The notes: a model not told the origin generated them from the letters alone. DNA of 64,000 nucleotides from Candidatus Altimarinota bacterium (GCA_025210615.1 JAOARJ010000002.1:346714-410713), one strand, 5' to 3'. Shown: positions 1-8,892, numbered from the stretch's first letter. Program-made: numbers and translations.

Positions 1-963
1 ATATCATAAAATAATTATAAAAATTCAAATTAATCAGAAAAAAATAAGAAGCAATTTAGTTTTCATAACCTTTTTCAATATCAAAAATTCTGGAAGACTA
101 AGTCATATCACAGCCATCATAAAAGAAAGCCCTGTACCAAGCGGAACTCCCTTGTCAATCAGTGATTCCATAATCGGAATTATACTCGTAGCATTCGCGT
201 ACATTGGGATTCATAAAACAACGCTTATAGGCACTGCAAAAGGATTATCACTCGTAATATATTTTTCAAAAAATCACTGCGGAACATATCAATGAATAAA
301 AGCTCAAATTCATATTCAAATTAGCACATAAGGCATAATTTTTTTCGTGATATTTAATCATTCCTTTGATGAATTTTTCCATATTTTTTTCCAGTTTTTC
401 TTCTCTTTTGTAACTTCAGTATTATTTTTACTATTATTTTTTATAATATTTAATACAAAATCTTCCACATATTTTTCAAGTCCTAATTTTCATAAAATAA
501 ATCATCAAATCATTCATAAAATTATTCAAGAAAATAGATAAATAAGAGTAACTTTTAGTCAAAAAATTCACAAAAACATAGCCAGAGCTACTTCATTTAT
601 GAGCGGTGAAGTTATCAAAAAACTAAAAGTTATTCAAAGTGGGATTCATCATTTTAAAAATCATATAAAAAGTGGTATCGAACTACAAGAACAAAACGGA
701 GTAATCGCTCAAAATAGAGATGCAAAGAAATATTCTAGTCAATATAATTTTTTAGTATTTAAAAAATATCTTATCTTTTCAACAGGTAAAATTATATTTA
801 TAAAAGTCATTATCTGCGTTATAACAAGTAATAAAATTATAATTTTTATACTATCATAAATAAAGAAATTAACAGCATCTGCAAGGTGCGTATTAGGTGC
901 AAGCGCAAACATATTATAGCTAACAAAATCAGCAATTTTTTGCGCGAAAAAAAATATATCCAT
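1..963 (-). CDS. ArsP/YraQ-family permease (C-terminus cut by window edge)
   Basis: Predicted polytopic inner-membrane permease of the ArsP_1/YraQ type. Family members export organoarsenicals or unidentified substrates. The N-terminal part has the family pattern FVSYN...LAPNTHLADAVNFF. The conserved cysteine stretch TPFCSCSSIPLF follows, then repeated helices rich in UGA-coded Gly such as FLKGGIPLGITFSFLITSP. The start ATG lies at 963 and 321 codons are visible without a stop. It is the last gene of an operon after an ArsR regulator, a thioredoxin-like protein and a rhodanese. That context suggests metalloid or thiol-linked resistance; the substrate is inferred, not seen. Confidence 0.85.
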
Positions 964-1008
964 ATCAATTATATAATATTTAATAATAAAATTTTTTTAG
1001 TTTTTTAA

Positions 1009-1434
1009 TTAGTTTTTAATTAATTTTTCTCAAGATTTTAACCAAGCAATTATTCATCATTTTAGATCATAAACGCTTGAAAATCACATTTGTTTCATTG
1101 TTTTTAAAACACTTCAAGTCCTATTTCAACTCCTACAATAAATCAAATATTTTTCATTTTTATCTAATGCTTCTAATTTATCTTGAAAATCATAGCTAGA
1201 ACTATCGATATTTTGGGCTCATGAAATTATCCCTGTTTGCATTAATTCAATAGGCATTCTAATGTCAATTAAAACACTGTTCCCTTCTTCTATAAGCTTT
1301 TTAAACTCTTTTACTGGAATACTTTTTATACCATCGGTTTCTACGGATTTTACATCATTAACAAAAAATTTAAACATAAACGCAAATAAAATTACTAAAA
1401 TAACAATTCCAAAATATAGATATTTTTTGTCCAT
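1009..1434 (-). CDS. Membrane-anchored rhodanese-like protein
   Basis: A protein of 141 aa with one N-terminal membrane segment (about residues 5-25) followed by a rhodanese domain. Visible landmarks are SVLIDIRMPIELMQTG, the active-site loop LIYCRSGNRTG with its catalytic cysteine, and the closing GGIIAWLKSG. Rhodaneses carry persulfide sulfur on that cysteine and serve in sulfur transfer or thiol chemistry; here the domain should face outside the membrane. It starts 7 nt after the thioredoxin-like gene and is followed by the permease, so it is probably cotranscribed. The start at 1434 is the only ATG that includes the whole anchor. Confidence 0.85.
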
Positions 1435-1441
1435 AATCTTT

Positions 1442-1675
1442 TTATGACTTAATAAAATCGATTATTTCATCAGGAGAATTAATTTTTCAAGATGATACTA
1501 CTTTTTCGTCTATTACAAGCGCAGGAGTTCACATTATATCATACATCATAATATCTTCCATATTTGTAACTTTTTGTATCTCTGCTTGCTTATCTAGCTC
1601 CTTTAAAGCCATTTTTACATTTTCTTCTAATATTTTACAATTTGGGCATCAACCTCACAAAACTTTTATAATCAT
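1442..1675 (-). CDS. Small thioredoxin-fold redox-active disulfide protein
   Basis: A protein of 77 aa starting MIIKVLGGGCPNCKIL, where the CxxC pair is the redox centre of the Thioredoxin_3 family. A cis-proline-like segment MGTPALVIDEKVV follows, then the C-terminal helix SPDEIIDFIKS. Three consecutive glycines before the first cysteine are coded TGA, GGT and TGA, a clear sign of the altered code. Family members are commonly encoded beside YraQ/ArsP-like permeases and ArsR regulators, exactly as here, and probably reduce or relay thiols for the transporter. It sits 10 nt after the regulator and 7 nt before the rhodanese. Confidence 0.88.
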
Positions 1676-1685
1676 AACTATTATA

Positions 1686-1988
1686 TTAAAAATTAAATAC
1701 TTCTCAAATTATTTTTTTCAATTTGTCATAAACCTCTTTATTAAGAGAATAATAAATATATTTTCATTTTTTTTCAGATGAAACAAGATTAATTTTTTTC
1801 AAAACTCATAAATGATGAGAAACGAGGTTTTGTTTTAAACCTAAATCATCAACAATTTCACAAACACATAAATCTTCTTCACTCTTTCAAAGCATGCAGA
1901 TAATTCTTATTCTATTTGGCTCTGATAAAACATTAAATGCTTGTTTTAAAAAATCTATATTCCCTTCATCTAAACAAAATTTATTCAT
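1686..1988 (-). CDS. ArsR/SmtB-family metalloregulator
   Basis: A 100-aa winged-helix repressor. It has the motif SEEDLCVCEIVDDLGL, closely matching the ELCVCDL metalloid-binding segment of ArsR, followed by the recognition helix KQNLVSHHLGVLKK and the wing KKGKYIYYSLN. Such proteins leave DNA when As(III), Sb(III) or a similar thiophilic ligand binds the cysteine pair. It is the first gene of a four-gene operon with a thioredoxin-like protein, rhodanese and permease. A palindromic site lies about 47 nt upstream (2035-2052), so autoregulation is likely. The ligand is inferred from the CVC motif only. Confidence 0.9.
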
Positions 1989-2034
1989 TTTTTATCTTTT
2001 AAATAATATATTATTAACAAATTTTATAAAAACA

Positions 2035-2052
2035 TATCAATAATCATTGATA
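2035..2052. promoter_or_regulatory. Palindromic operator of the ArsR operon
   Basis: TATCAAT-AATC-ATTGATA is a perfect inverted repeat with 7-nt arms, located 47-64 nt before the regulator start. ArsR/SmtB repressors bind imperfect palindromes of this size, often built on ATCAA/TTGAT half-sites. A possible -35 box TTGACT lies further upstream on the minus strand (around 2090), so the repeat falls between promoter and gene. Binding is inferred. Confidence 0.6.
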
Positions 2053-2558
2053 CAAGAAATATATTTATTTTTTAATTTAAGTCAAATTTTATTTTTACTA
2101 TTTTTTATCTATTAACTCAAGTTATATATAGTATTTAAATTTTTATACTAATTTTTTATAAAATTAAAATATATTTTTTATTAAATTATTATCTATATAA
2201 AGGCGAGTATATAAAAAAACAAAAGAAAATATACAAAAAAACTTGCTTTAAATGAAATAATTGATACAATGGCCTCTAGCCAAAAAATTATACACCTATT
2301 TATATCAAAATCAAAGATGAGTAACTTAATAACACTTTTAATCTTTTCATATTTGATATGAATGGTGTAAGTAAATGTTTTGGCTAACATAAAAGAGTGT
2401 TTTTTAAGTTGCTCTCCTTTGATAAAAATTAAAAAAATAAAACTTTTTGGCTATTTTTCAAGTATTTTTAATAAAAAATCACTTTTTTTTGAAAAAAGTT
2501 TTGACATATTCAATATTTTTTATAATATACTTCTCGCTAATACTATAAAAAAAGTATT
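2053..2558. other. Intergenic stretch without a supported gene
   Basis: About 500 nt between the ArsR operon and the tRNA cluster. The only open frame is a 65-codon minus-strand ORF (2193-2390) rich in Phe and Ile that could encode a membrane helix. It has no glycine-by-UGA signature, no recognisable domain and no clear ribosome-binding site, so it is not called as a gene. The stretch should hold the promoter of the tRNA cluster. Confidence 0.4.
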
Positions 2559-2634
2559 GCCACTTTAGCTCAGCTGGTAGAGCGCTCGCCTTGTAAGCGA
2601 ATGGTCGTCGGTTCAAGTCCGACAAGTGGCTCCA
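2559..2634 (+). tRNA. tRNA-Thr (anticodon UGU), copy 1
   Basis: A complete cloverleaf. The acceptor arms are GCCACTT and AAGTGGC and the D-loop is AGCTCAGCTGGTAGAGC. The anticodon loop CTTGTAA sits on stem TCGC/GCGA, and the T-loop is GGTTCAAGTCC. The CCA end is encoded. It is identical over all 76 nt to the copy at 2846-2921. Confidence 0.97.
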
Positions 2635-2642
2635 TGTATTAT

Positions 2643-2727
2643 GGGTAGGTTCCAGAGTGGTCAAATGGGGTGGACTGTAAATCCACTGGCTACGCCTTCG
2701 GGGGTTCGACTCCCTCCCTGCCCACCA
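2643..2727 (+). tRNA. tRNA-Tyr (anticodon GUA)
   Basis: A class II tRNA with acceptor arms GGGTAGG and CCTGCCC and anticodon loop ACTGTAAAT. It has a long variable arm (GGCTACGCCTTCGG region), T-arm GGTTCGACTCC and an encoded CCA. It lies 8 nt after tRNA-Thr, so the cluster is probably one transcript. Confidence 0.97.
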
Positions 2728-2755
2728 TTTTTCTTTTGAAAAAAATAACATATTT

Positions 2756-2840
2756 GCCGGGGTGGTGGAATTGGTAGACACGTTGGTCTTAGAAACCAAT
2801 GCCTCACAGCGTAAGGGTTCAAGTCCCTTCCTCGGCACCA
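2756..2840 (+). tRNA. tRNA-Leu (anticodon UAG)
   Basis: A class II tRNA with acceptor arms GCCGGGG and CCTCGGC (one G-T pair) and D-loop GTGGTGGAATTGGTAGACA. The anticodon loop is TCTTAGAAA. The variable arm is TGCCTCACAGCGTA, the T-arm GGGTTCAAGTCCC, and the CCA is encoded. Confidence 0.97.
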
Positions 2841-2845
2841 TTTAG

Positions 2846-2921
2846 GCCACTTTAGCTCAGCTGGTAGAGCGCTCGCCTTGTAAGCGAATGGTCGTCGGTT
2901 CAAGTCCGACAAGTGGCTCCA
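2846..2921 (+). tRNA. tRNA-Thr (anticodon UGU), copy 2
   Basis: An exact duplicate of the tRNA at 2559-2634, CCA included, 5 nt after tRNA-Leu. An identical tRNA at both ends of a four-tRNA cluster suggests a recent local duplication or gene conversion. Confidence 0.97.
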
Positions 2922-2975
2922 TTATATTATATGTTCACTTCGTATTATAGCGAATGAATAACAAACAATTTTCGT

Positions 2976-3203
2976 ATGAAAAAAGGTATACATCCAGAAA
3001 TGTCTTCTACTAAGTTTGTTTGTTCTTGTGGAAATGTTGTAGAATCTTTAAGTACTCTTAAAGATACTGAATACAGAGTTGAAATCTGCTCTGCTTGTCA
3101 TCCTTTCTACACTGGAGAACAAAGAATCCTTAAAACAGGAGCCGTTGATAAATTTTATGCTAGACAAAAGAAATTTGAAGCTATGAAAAAAGCTCAAAAA
3201 TAA
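2976..3203 (+). CDS. rpmE: Ribosomal protein bL31
   Basis: A 75-aa large-subunit ribosomal protein. It begins MKKGIHPEM and contains FVCSCGNVVES and EICSACHPFYTGEQ. The two CxC/CxxC pairs mark the zinc-binding form of bL31. All glycines use GGN codons and none uses UGA, unlike most neighbouring genes. It sits just after the tRNA cluster and before the L10 leader and rplJ-rplL, forming a translation-gene block. Confidence 0.97.
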   Translation: MKKGIHPEMSSTKFVCSCGNVVESLSTLKDTEYRVEICSACHPFYTGEQRILKTGAVDKFYARQKKFEAMKKAQK

Positions 3204-3221
3204 TAGCATAACACATACATT

Positions 3222-3290
3222 ATACCTGATCGTAGACCGTAGGCATTTAAGTCCTACCGAGATTAAGGCTAATAATTACAATCTTTATAA
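3222..3290 (+). ncRNA. Ribosomal protein L10 leader (autoregulatory RNA)
   Basis: The untranslated region before rplJ contains the L10-leader core: CGTAGACCGTAGGC, then TTAAGTCCTACCGAG, then ATTAAGGCTAAT. CGTAGGC and the downstream GTCCTACCG can form the conserved kink-turn-type helix bound by the L10-(L12)4 complex. In well-studied bacteria this binding represses the rplJL operon. The boundaries are approximate, and the leader extends with less conserved sequence up to the rplJ start at 3368. Confidence 0.8.
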
Positions 3291-3367
3291 AACATTATAA
3301 TAAGCGTAATTAATATAGTCCCCTGCGAATCAGAAAACAAGGGATTTATTTTTTTACTAAAAAACAA

Positions 3368-4000
3368 ATGGCTGTAAGTAAACAACAAAAAGCTGACATA
3401 TTAGAAAGCTTAAAAACTCAATTTAAAGAAGCTAAGTCTATTGCTTTTACTAGTAATTCTGGTTTAACAGTAGAAGAAGTTACTAAATTAAGAAATTCTC
3501 TTAGAGAGCAAGATGCTAAATTCTTAATCGCTAAGAAAACTCTTATAAAAATTGCTATGAAAGAAGTATACGATGTTGAAATCGCTGATGAACTTCTTGA
3601 AGGGCAAGTTGCTATCGTTTTATCAAATGGTGATGCTGTTGCTGGTATGGGTGCTACTAATACTGCAATGAAAGATCTTAAAGATAAAATTACTTGGGTA
3701 TCTTCTTACTTTGAAGGTGAAGTTAAAGATGCTGATCAAACTAAAGAAATCGCTGGACTTCCATCAAAAGAAACTTTACTTGGAAGATTGGTTGGTTCAA
3801 TGCAATCACCTATTTCTGCTCTTGCAAGATTCCTTGATGCTGCGGCAAAAGAGGTTGAAGAAAAAGGAGCTGAAAACTTAGGTGGATTAGATACTCCTGC
3901 TAAAGAAGAAGCTCCTAAAGCTGAAGAAGTTAAAGAAGAAACAAAAGCTGAAGAAGCTCCTGCAAAAGAGGAGGAAAAAACAGAAGAAGAAGCTAAATAA
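3368..4000 (+). CDS. rplJ: Ribosomal protein uL10
   Basis: A 210-aa stalk-base protein. The N-terminal part MAVSKQQKADILESLKTQF binds 23S rRNA, and the centre SMQSPISALARFLDAAAKE is the start of the L12-binding helix. The last 35 residues form an acidic Lys/Glu/Ala-rich tail (repeated APKAEE and APAKEEE units), longer than in a typical uL10 of about 170 aa. No UGA codon is used. A conserved L10 leader precedes it and rplL follows after 101 nt that contain a hairpin. Confidence 0.97.
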   Translation: MAVSKQQKADILESLKTQFKEAKSIAFTSNSGLTVEEVTKLRNSLREQDAKFLIAKKTLIKIAMKEVYDVEIADELLEGQVAIVLSNGDAVAGMGATNTAMKDLKDKITWVSSYFEGEVKDADQTKEIAGLPSKETLLGRLVGSMQSPISALARFLDAAAKEVEEKGAENLGGLDTPAKEEAPKAEEVKEETKAEEAPAKEEEKTEEEAK

Positions 4001-4014
4001 TTAAAATTTAGCCT

Positions 4015-4039
4015 AGTAGACTAATCCTTTTAGTCTGCT
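4015..4039 (+). promoter_or_regulatory. rplJ-rplL intercistronic hairpin
   Basis: AGTAGACTAA-TCCTT-TTAGTCTGCT forms a 10-bp stem (one T-G pair) between the two stalk-protein genes. No T-run follows, so it is not a standard terminator. It may be a processing or attenuation site that helps L12 exceed L10, as is known for this operon elsewhere; that role is inference. Confidence 0.55.
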
Positions 4040-4101
4040 AACGCTAGCTTTTAATAAGCTATAAAAAGTTACTAAATATTTTATTAATAATTTTTTCGAA
4101 A

Positions 4102-4488
4102 ATGTCTGAAGAAGTTAAATTAAGTGCTAACGCTCAAAAAGTTATTGAGTTAGTTGAAGGATTAACTATCGTTGAATTAAACGAATTAGTTAAAGCTATG
4201 GAAGAAAAATTCGGTGTTTCTGCAGCTGCTCCTGTTATGGTTGCTGGTGCTGCTGGTGCTGAAGGAGGTGCTGAAGAAAATGCTGCTAAAAATGTAGTAT
4301 TAACTAGTGCAGGTGGTTCTAAAATTGCTGTAATTAAAATCATTAGAGAAATTACAGGTCTAGGATTAAAAGAAGCTAAAGATTTAGCTGATAATGGTGG
4401 TAACATCAAAGAAGGTGCTGAAGCTGCTGAAGCTGAAGAAATCAAAGCTAAATTAGAAGAAGCTGGTGCTACTGTTGAATTAAAATAA
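4102..4488 (+). CDS. rplL: Ribosomal protein bL12 (L7/L12)
   Basis: A 128-aa stalk protein with a dimerisation helix near the N-terminus ([20 protein letters not shown]) and an Ala/Gly-rich hinge around residues 45-60. The C-terminal domain contains [20 protein letters not shown] and an [17 protein letters not shown] ending. The stalk recruits GTPase translation factors. All glycines are GGN, with no UGA. An intrinsic terminator follows 23 nt after the stop. Confidence 0.97.
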   Translation: MSEEVKLSANAQKVIELVEGLTIVELNELVKAMEEKFGVSAAAPVMVAGAAGAEGGAEENAAKNVVLTSAGGSKIAVIKIIREITGLGLKEAKDLADNGGNIKEGAEAAEAEEIKAKLEEAGATVELK

Positions 4489-4510
4489 TTTAAAATTATT
4501 TTAAAAAAAT

Positions 4511-4541
4511 AAAAACTGTCTAAATATAGGCAGTTTTTTTG
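4511..4541 (+). terminator. Terminator of rplJ-rplL
   Basis: AAAACTGTC, an 8-nt loop, then GGCAGTTTT followed by a run of T. Confidence 0.85.
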
Positions 4542-4591
4542 TTATTTTAAAAAACAAGAGAAATAATCCCTTGTTTTTATTTTTTGATAAA

Positions 4592-5974
4592 CTAAATTTT
4601 ATAATCAAAATATTTTTCCAAATCTAATCTTTCATCATCAAATCTAAATAGTTTTCAATTTCTTTTTAAAACTTTTAAGACTCAATCAACTATTCTTTCT
4701 GATACGTTTTCTCAATAAATATTCTCTTTTTTCATTTTCTTATTATCAATAGCTCCCTTAACTATATCATAAATAAGACAAGAATTTATTGGTGGTGCTA
4801 TAACATTCGCTCCTGCAAAAACTGTTTCAATTCTATCACTTCAGAATCTTAAAGTCACACAAGGAGTATTTACAATATTCGCTTCTTCTTGCATACTACC
4901 GCTATCAGTCACAACTGCTCAAGCCTTTGAAATCATATCAATAACCTCGTGATGATGAGCTAAAGCTGGTCCATACGCAAAATTATCTTTATATTTTTTC
5001 TTAAGTTCTTCTATATCATCTCTAAGGCCATATCTATCAATAGCCGCTTCACTAGCATATAATCATAAAAAACATACATCTACGCCATCCATAATAAGTT
5101 TTTTAAGAGCATAATAAAGCGCTAAAAATCTCTCTTTTTTCTCCGTATTTTCCCTTCTATGAATCGTTACAAAAATGAATTTTTTATCTTTCATATTTGG
5201 ATATTGCTCAAATGCTTTTGAAGTTTCTACTTTCCCCTGCGAAATTCTAATCGCATCTACCACTGTATTTCATGTTATTCCCATTATATCACGAGAAAAT
5301 CATTCTTTAAGCAGGGTCTTTTTATAAAGAGGTACTGGAATAGCAAAAAATCAAGTCGACGCTTCAATACTTCTCGTACAAAATTGCTCTGGATATGGCT
5401 CCATACTAGCTTGTTCATAATGACTTTCATCTTGTAAACTTTCATAATATCTATCCCAATTAAAATCTCATCATTCATAATCTTGGAATAAATTCTCAAA
5501 AAATTCTTTTTTTGGAGTGAATGTTCTAATACCCGCTTCAACATGAACTACTGCAAATTTATTTAAGAATGCAGCCTTATCCGCAGTCGCAGCAGTAAGG
5601 GTATCTCAGTGTACATAAGGTACTGGAATTTTATTATATTTTTCAGCAATAGTTGTTAAAGTATTTCATAATCTTTCAACTATCAAAGAATATTTTTTAT
5701 GAATCGGTCCAAAAATATTAAGATTTATATCAACTTCCATCCCAAATTCTTCCAAAACTCATTTTGATAAATTATAATCATAATGCTGTCCAGTATGGAC
5801 TAATAAAACCAGTTCTTCTCTTCTTTTAAGCTCAAGATAAAGAGGAGCTTGTTTAATGATGTCTGGTTTTGTAGCTATCATTATAATATGCGCGTGAGCT
5901 TTTGGACTTGTTATTAATTTTTCACTAAATCAAGGTGAAACGAAAACTTTTTTTTCTTCATATTCTGGATTCAT
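4592..5974 (-). CDS. wecB: UDP-N-acetylglucosamine 2-epimerase family protein
   Basis: A 460-aa enzyme of the WecB/NeuC fold, which interconverts UDP-GlcNAc and UDP-ManNAc for surface polysaccharides. Landmarks are IIMIATKPDIIKQAPLYLEL, LLVHTGQHYD, VVHVEAGIRTF, DIMGITGNTVVDAI, FVTIHRRENT and VVTDSGSMQEE with NTPCVTLR. It is longer than the usual 370-390 aa, mainly through an extra acidic/aromatic segment after RTFTPKKEF (roughly 60 residues) and a longer N-terminus. It may support the surface polysaccharide made with Ugd and the flippase in this window. The exact substrate is not proven. Confidence 0.88.
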
Positions 5975-6011
5975 AATTTTATTTTTTAAATTTAAATTAT
6001 ACTTTTTTGGC

Positions 6012-6073
6012 GCAGAACTTTTATGTTATAAAAGTTCTGCTAAGGGGAGGCGCGCCCTTCGGGCGCGCCTCCC
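6012..6073 (-). repeat. Tandem-hairpin element 1 (3' of mutS)
   Basis: It holds two perfect hairpins. One (6012-6040) has a 12-bp stem with arm GCAGAACTTTTA. The other (6045-6073) has a 13-bp GC-rich stem with arm GGGAGGCGCGCCC and a 3-nt loop. It lies 17 nt after the mutS stop. In the minus-strand transcript the GC-rich hairpin comes first, and no U-run follows either hairpin, so it is not a standard terminator. Related elements are at 26918, 32370 and 40896. Confidence 0.7.
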
Positions 6074-6089
6074 ATCAATAATAACTTCC

Positions 6090-7505
6090 TTATATTTTAT
6101 TTTTCAATTTATTTAACACATTAAGCGCTTCAAGTGGAGTTAAATTATCTACATCAATTCCACTTAATTCTTGTTCTAATTCACCGTCTTTTCATCACTG
6201 TTTTTCTACTATTTTCTCCACAATTTTTACTTCAACTTTCTCAATAGGATTCACTAAACTTCATAAATTAAGTTGCCCGCCTCATACTTCTTGCGCTTCT
6301 AATTTTTGAAGCATCTGCTTCGCTCAAGAAATAACTTCTTTTGGAATTCAAGATAACTTCGCAACTTCTAAACCATAACTCTTTTTTATAGCTCATTTAA
6401 TTACTTTTCTCAAAAAAACTATTCAATCATCATTTTCTCAAACTGCAACACTATAATTATCAACGTGTTTTAATTTCTGCGATTCATCAACAAGCTCGTG
6501 ATAATGCGTCGCAAATAGTGTTTTCACGCTATTTTTATTATGAAGTGTTTCTAAAATACTCCACGCAATACTCATTCAATCATAAGTCGAAGTCCCTCTT
6601 CAAATTTCATCAATAATAATAAAAGATTTCTGCGTATAATTATGCAAAATATTCGCCATTTCTTGCATTTCTACCATAAAAGTAGATTGCCCTAAAAATA
6701 AATTATCACTAGCTCAAACTCTTGAAAAAATCTTATCAGTAAGAGGTATTTTCGCGCTTCTAGCTGGTACATAACTTCAAATATGACTCATCAAAATTAT
6801 AAGAGCATTTTGTCTTAAAAAAGTCGATTTACCTCACATATTCGGTCCAGTGATAATATGAATATGTTTTTTCTTATCAAGCGACAAATCATTGCTTATA
6901 AAATCATTTTCTATTTGTTCAACTATCGGATGTCTTCCTGATAAAATTTCTAAATCAGTTTTTTTAGTAACTTCTGGTTTACAGTAATTATTATCATAAG
7001 CATTTTGTGATAAGCTAGCCATCATATCTAATTTAGCTATCTTTTCACTAAGAGTTTTAACTTCACTAAATTTAGATAAAATATCTTTTCTTACTTCTTC
7101 ATAAATTTCATATTCTCTTTGAGCTAATTTTCCTTCTCATTCTATAAGTTTTTGCTCAAAATCTTTAAGTTCTGGTGTGATAAATCTTATTGCATTAACT
7201 AAAGTTTGTTTATGTACAAAATAATCTGGCACACTATCTTTAGCGCTTAATGGCAACTCAATAAAATAACCAAAAACATTTGTGAATTTTATTTTTAGTT
7301 TAGCTGCTCCAGTTTCTTCTATTAATTTATTTTGATAATTTTCTAACCAAATTCTCGAATTTTCTAAAATATCTCTAATCTCATCTACCTGCTTGTCATA
7401 TCAAGATTTTATAATTCCTCATCATGTTATCAAATTATTTGGTTCATCTTTTATTGCACTATTTATTAGTACGATAAGGTCTTTTATTGCGTTTAAATTA
7501 GACAT
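6090..7505 (-). CDS. mutS: MutS lacking the mismatch-recognition and connector domains
   Basis: A 471-aa protein. It matches MutS only from the late lever domain onward: [19 protein letters not shown] and [10 protein letters not shown] in the clamp, then the ATPase with [15 protein letters not shown] (Walker A), FIIIDEIGRGTST (Walker B) and [12 protein letters not shown]. Full MutS is about 850 aa and begins with a DNA-reading Phe-x-Glu domain; that half is absent. An in-frame TAA lies 12 nt before the start codon, and the upstream 220 nt look like a normal promoter region. It is either a truncated remnant or a shortened protein with a different role. Confidence 0.9.
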
Positions 7506-7618
7506 TGAAAAATTTTATTTTCTATTAATAATTCGCTCTACTATTTATATTCAAAAACAAAAAAAAATCAACTTTTAAAAGCATTTATTAAAAAACTTAA
7601 AAAAAGTTAAATTTTTAT

Positions 7619-7647
7619 TTGACATTAAATATATTTTATGGTTTAAT
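7619..7647 (+). promoter_or_regulatory. Sigma-70-type promoter of the 93-aa orphan gene
   Basis: TTGACA at 7619-7624, a 17-nt spacer, and TTTAAT at 7642-7647. A 5' leader of about 75 nt follows and contains the inverted repeat AGTTAAG...CTTAACT (7654-7678). Confidence 0.6.
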
Positions 7648-7727
7648 ATATAAAGTTAAGAAAAAACAATACTTAACTAAAGTAAAATTTAAAATAAATA
7701 TTTTTAAAAGGATAATTTATAAAGCAT

Positions 7728-8009
7728 ATGGCAAGAGAAAAAATAAAAAACTCACATTGAAGAGGATGAAAAAATCCTAATGGAATACCAGACTTTAATA
7801 GTATGTCTAAAAGTCAAATAACAACGTATTTAAAAAATATGTCTCCTACTCAATTAGATGCAATGCAAAAAGTTATTGCAAGAGAAGAAACATGAGTAAG
7901 ACAACCTAGACAAACTTCAAGTAAAGTTATACATATAATCAGAGGATGAAATATAGTAACTAAAAAATTTCAAGACTGAGTTAATAATACTTTAAATAAT
8001 GCAGCTTAA
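7728..8009 (+). CDS. Small basic hypothetical protein (93 aa)
   Basis: Not recognised. The frame from ATG 7728 is open for 94 codons only if UGA is Gly. It starts MAREKIKNSHGRGGKNPNG and continues MSKSQITTYLKNMSPTQLDA. The protein is rich in Lys, Asn, Gln and Ser, with no membrane segment or signal peptide. A good promoter lies upstream and a strong terminator follows, so it is a stand-alone transcription unit. Divergent from mutS. The composition could suit a nucleic-acid-binding protein, but nothing proves that. Confidence 0.65.
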
Positions 8010-8032
8010 TTTTAACGCACATTTATTTTCAC

Positions 8033-8074
8033 AAAATAAAACTAGCAATCTTGCCACTAGTTTTATTTTTTTTT
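8033..8074 (+). terminator. Bidirectional terminator between orphan gene and dnaJ-like gene
   Basis: AAAATAAAACTAG, a 10-nt loop, then CTAGTTTTATTTT followed by more T. The A-run on the other side would also serve the converging dnaJ-like gene. Confidence 0.8.
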
Positions 8075-8078
8075 ATTT

Positions 8079-8807
8079 TTAATACCCTATATTATCCTTA
8101 ATTTGTTCTAATAATTTTTTATCCACCTCTGAAATATTTTTCGGCATTTTAGCCTCTAGTTTTATAATCAAATTTCAAGTTTTTCCATTTTTACTAATTC
8201 AATAATTTTTTACTCTTTTTTTAATTCCAGGCTTAGTCCCTGCTGGAATTTTTATCTTCACTTTTTTTCATTTTGTATTATCTACCTCAACGCTTGTCCC
8301 AAATAAAAAATCAAAAAAATTAACAAACGCCGTTACTTCTATATCAAGATTTTCTTCCTTTGGTTTTTGCTTAGTTTGACTTTGCGTATACTGAGTTTGT
8401 CATCACATATTCCCAAAAATATCTGAAAAATCAAATCATGAAGATTGCGTTTTAGTTTTTCTCCCCCCTCATCAAAACGCTGAAAAAATATCTTCAAACC
8501 CTCACATATTTCATCAAGTTGAAGAATAAGAATAGGTTCTACCTCATCAATCATTAGAAGAATATCATCATTGTCATGCAAAAGGATTCCCTTTACTACT
8601 ACCAAAAGTATCATAATTTTTTCTTTTTTGCTTATTTCAAAGCGTTTCATAAGCTTCATTTATCTCTTTAAATTTGCTTTCAGCATTTTTATTTCATTTA
8701 TTTTTATCTGGATGATATTTCATCGCTGCCTTTCTATATGCCTTTTTTATTTCGCTTTCTGAAGCTGATTTATTTACTCATAAGACATCATAATAATTTT
8801 TTGTCAT
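8079..8807 (-). CDS. Short DnaJ/CbpA-like J-domain co-chaperone
   Basis: A 242-aa protein. The N-terminal J domain (about 1-70) reads NYYDVLGVNKSASESEIKKA and carries the HPD signature in MKYHPDKNKG. Such domains stimulate the DnaK ATPase. A Gly/Ser-rich linker (about 75-135) follows. Only one C-terminal beta-domain is present, with FFDFLFGTSVEVDN and VKIKIPAGTKPGIKKR. The cysteine-rich zinc region of DnaJ is missing, as is a second C-terminal domain, so it is shorter than CbpA (about 305 aa). No dnaK is seen in this window. Confidence 0.88.
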
Positions 8808-8892
8808 ATTTAATTCTTAAATTTTTAATAATAAGTTATTTTAAATATTTTTTTATTTTTTTCAATATAATTTTAAGATTTTTTTATAATTT

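Noticed and set aside
2193..2390. 65-codon hydrophobic minus-strand ORF before the tRNAs
   Set aside because: No UGA, no ribosome-binding site, AT-driven Phe/Ile composition and no conserved motif; not enough to call a gene.
2479..2912. Minus-strand ORFs of 83-120 codons across the tRNA cluster (with residues such as SDLNRRPFAYKASALPAELK)
   Set aside because: They are antisense translations of tRNA genes, a frequent artefact that even resembles database entries. The tRNA structures explain the sequence.
4134..4445. Antisense ORF of 103 codons inside rplL
   Set aside because: It overlaps rplL completely, and the Ala-rich composition mirrors the repeats of the ribosomal gene.
6045..6073. GC-rich hairpins as ordinary rho-independent terminators
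   Set aside because: No U-tract follows on either strand for any of the four elements, whereas true terminators elsewhere in the window all have one.
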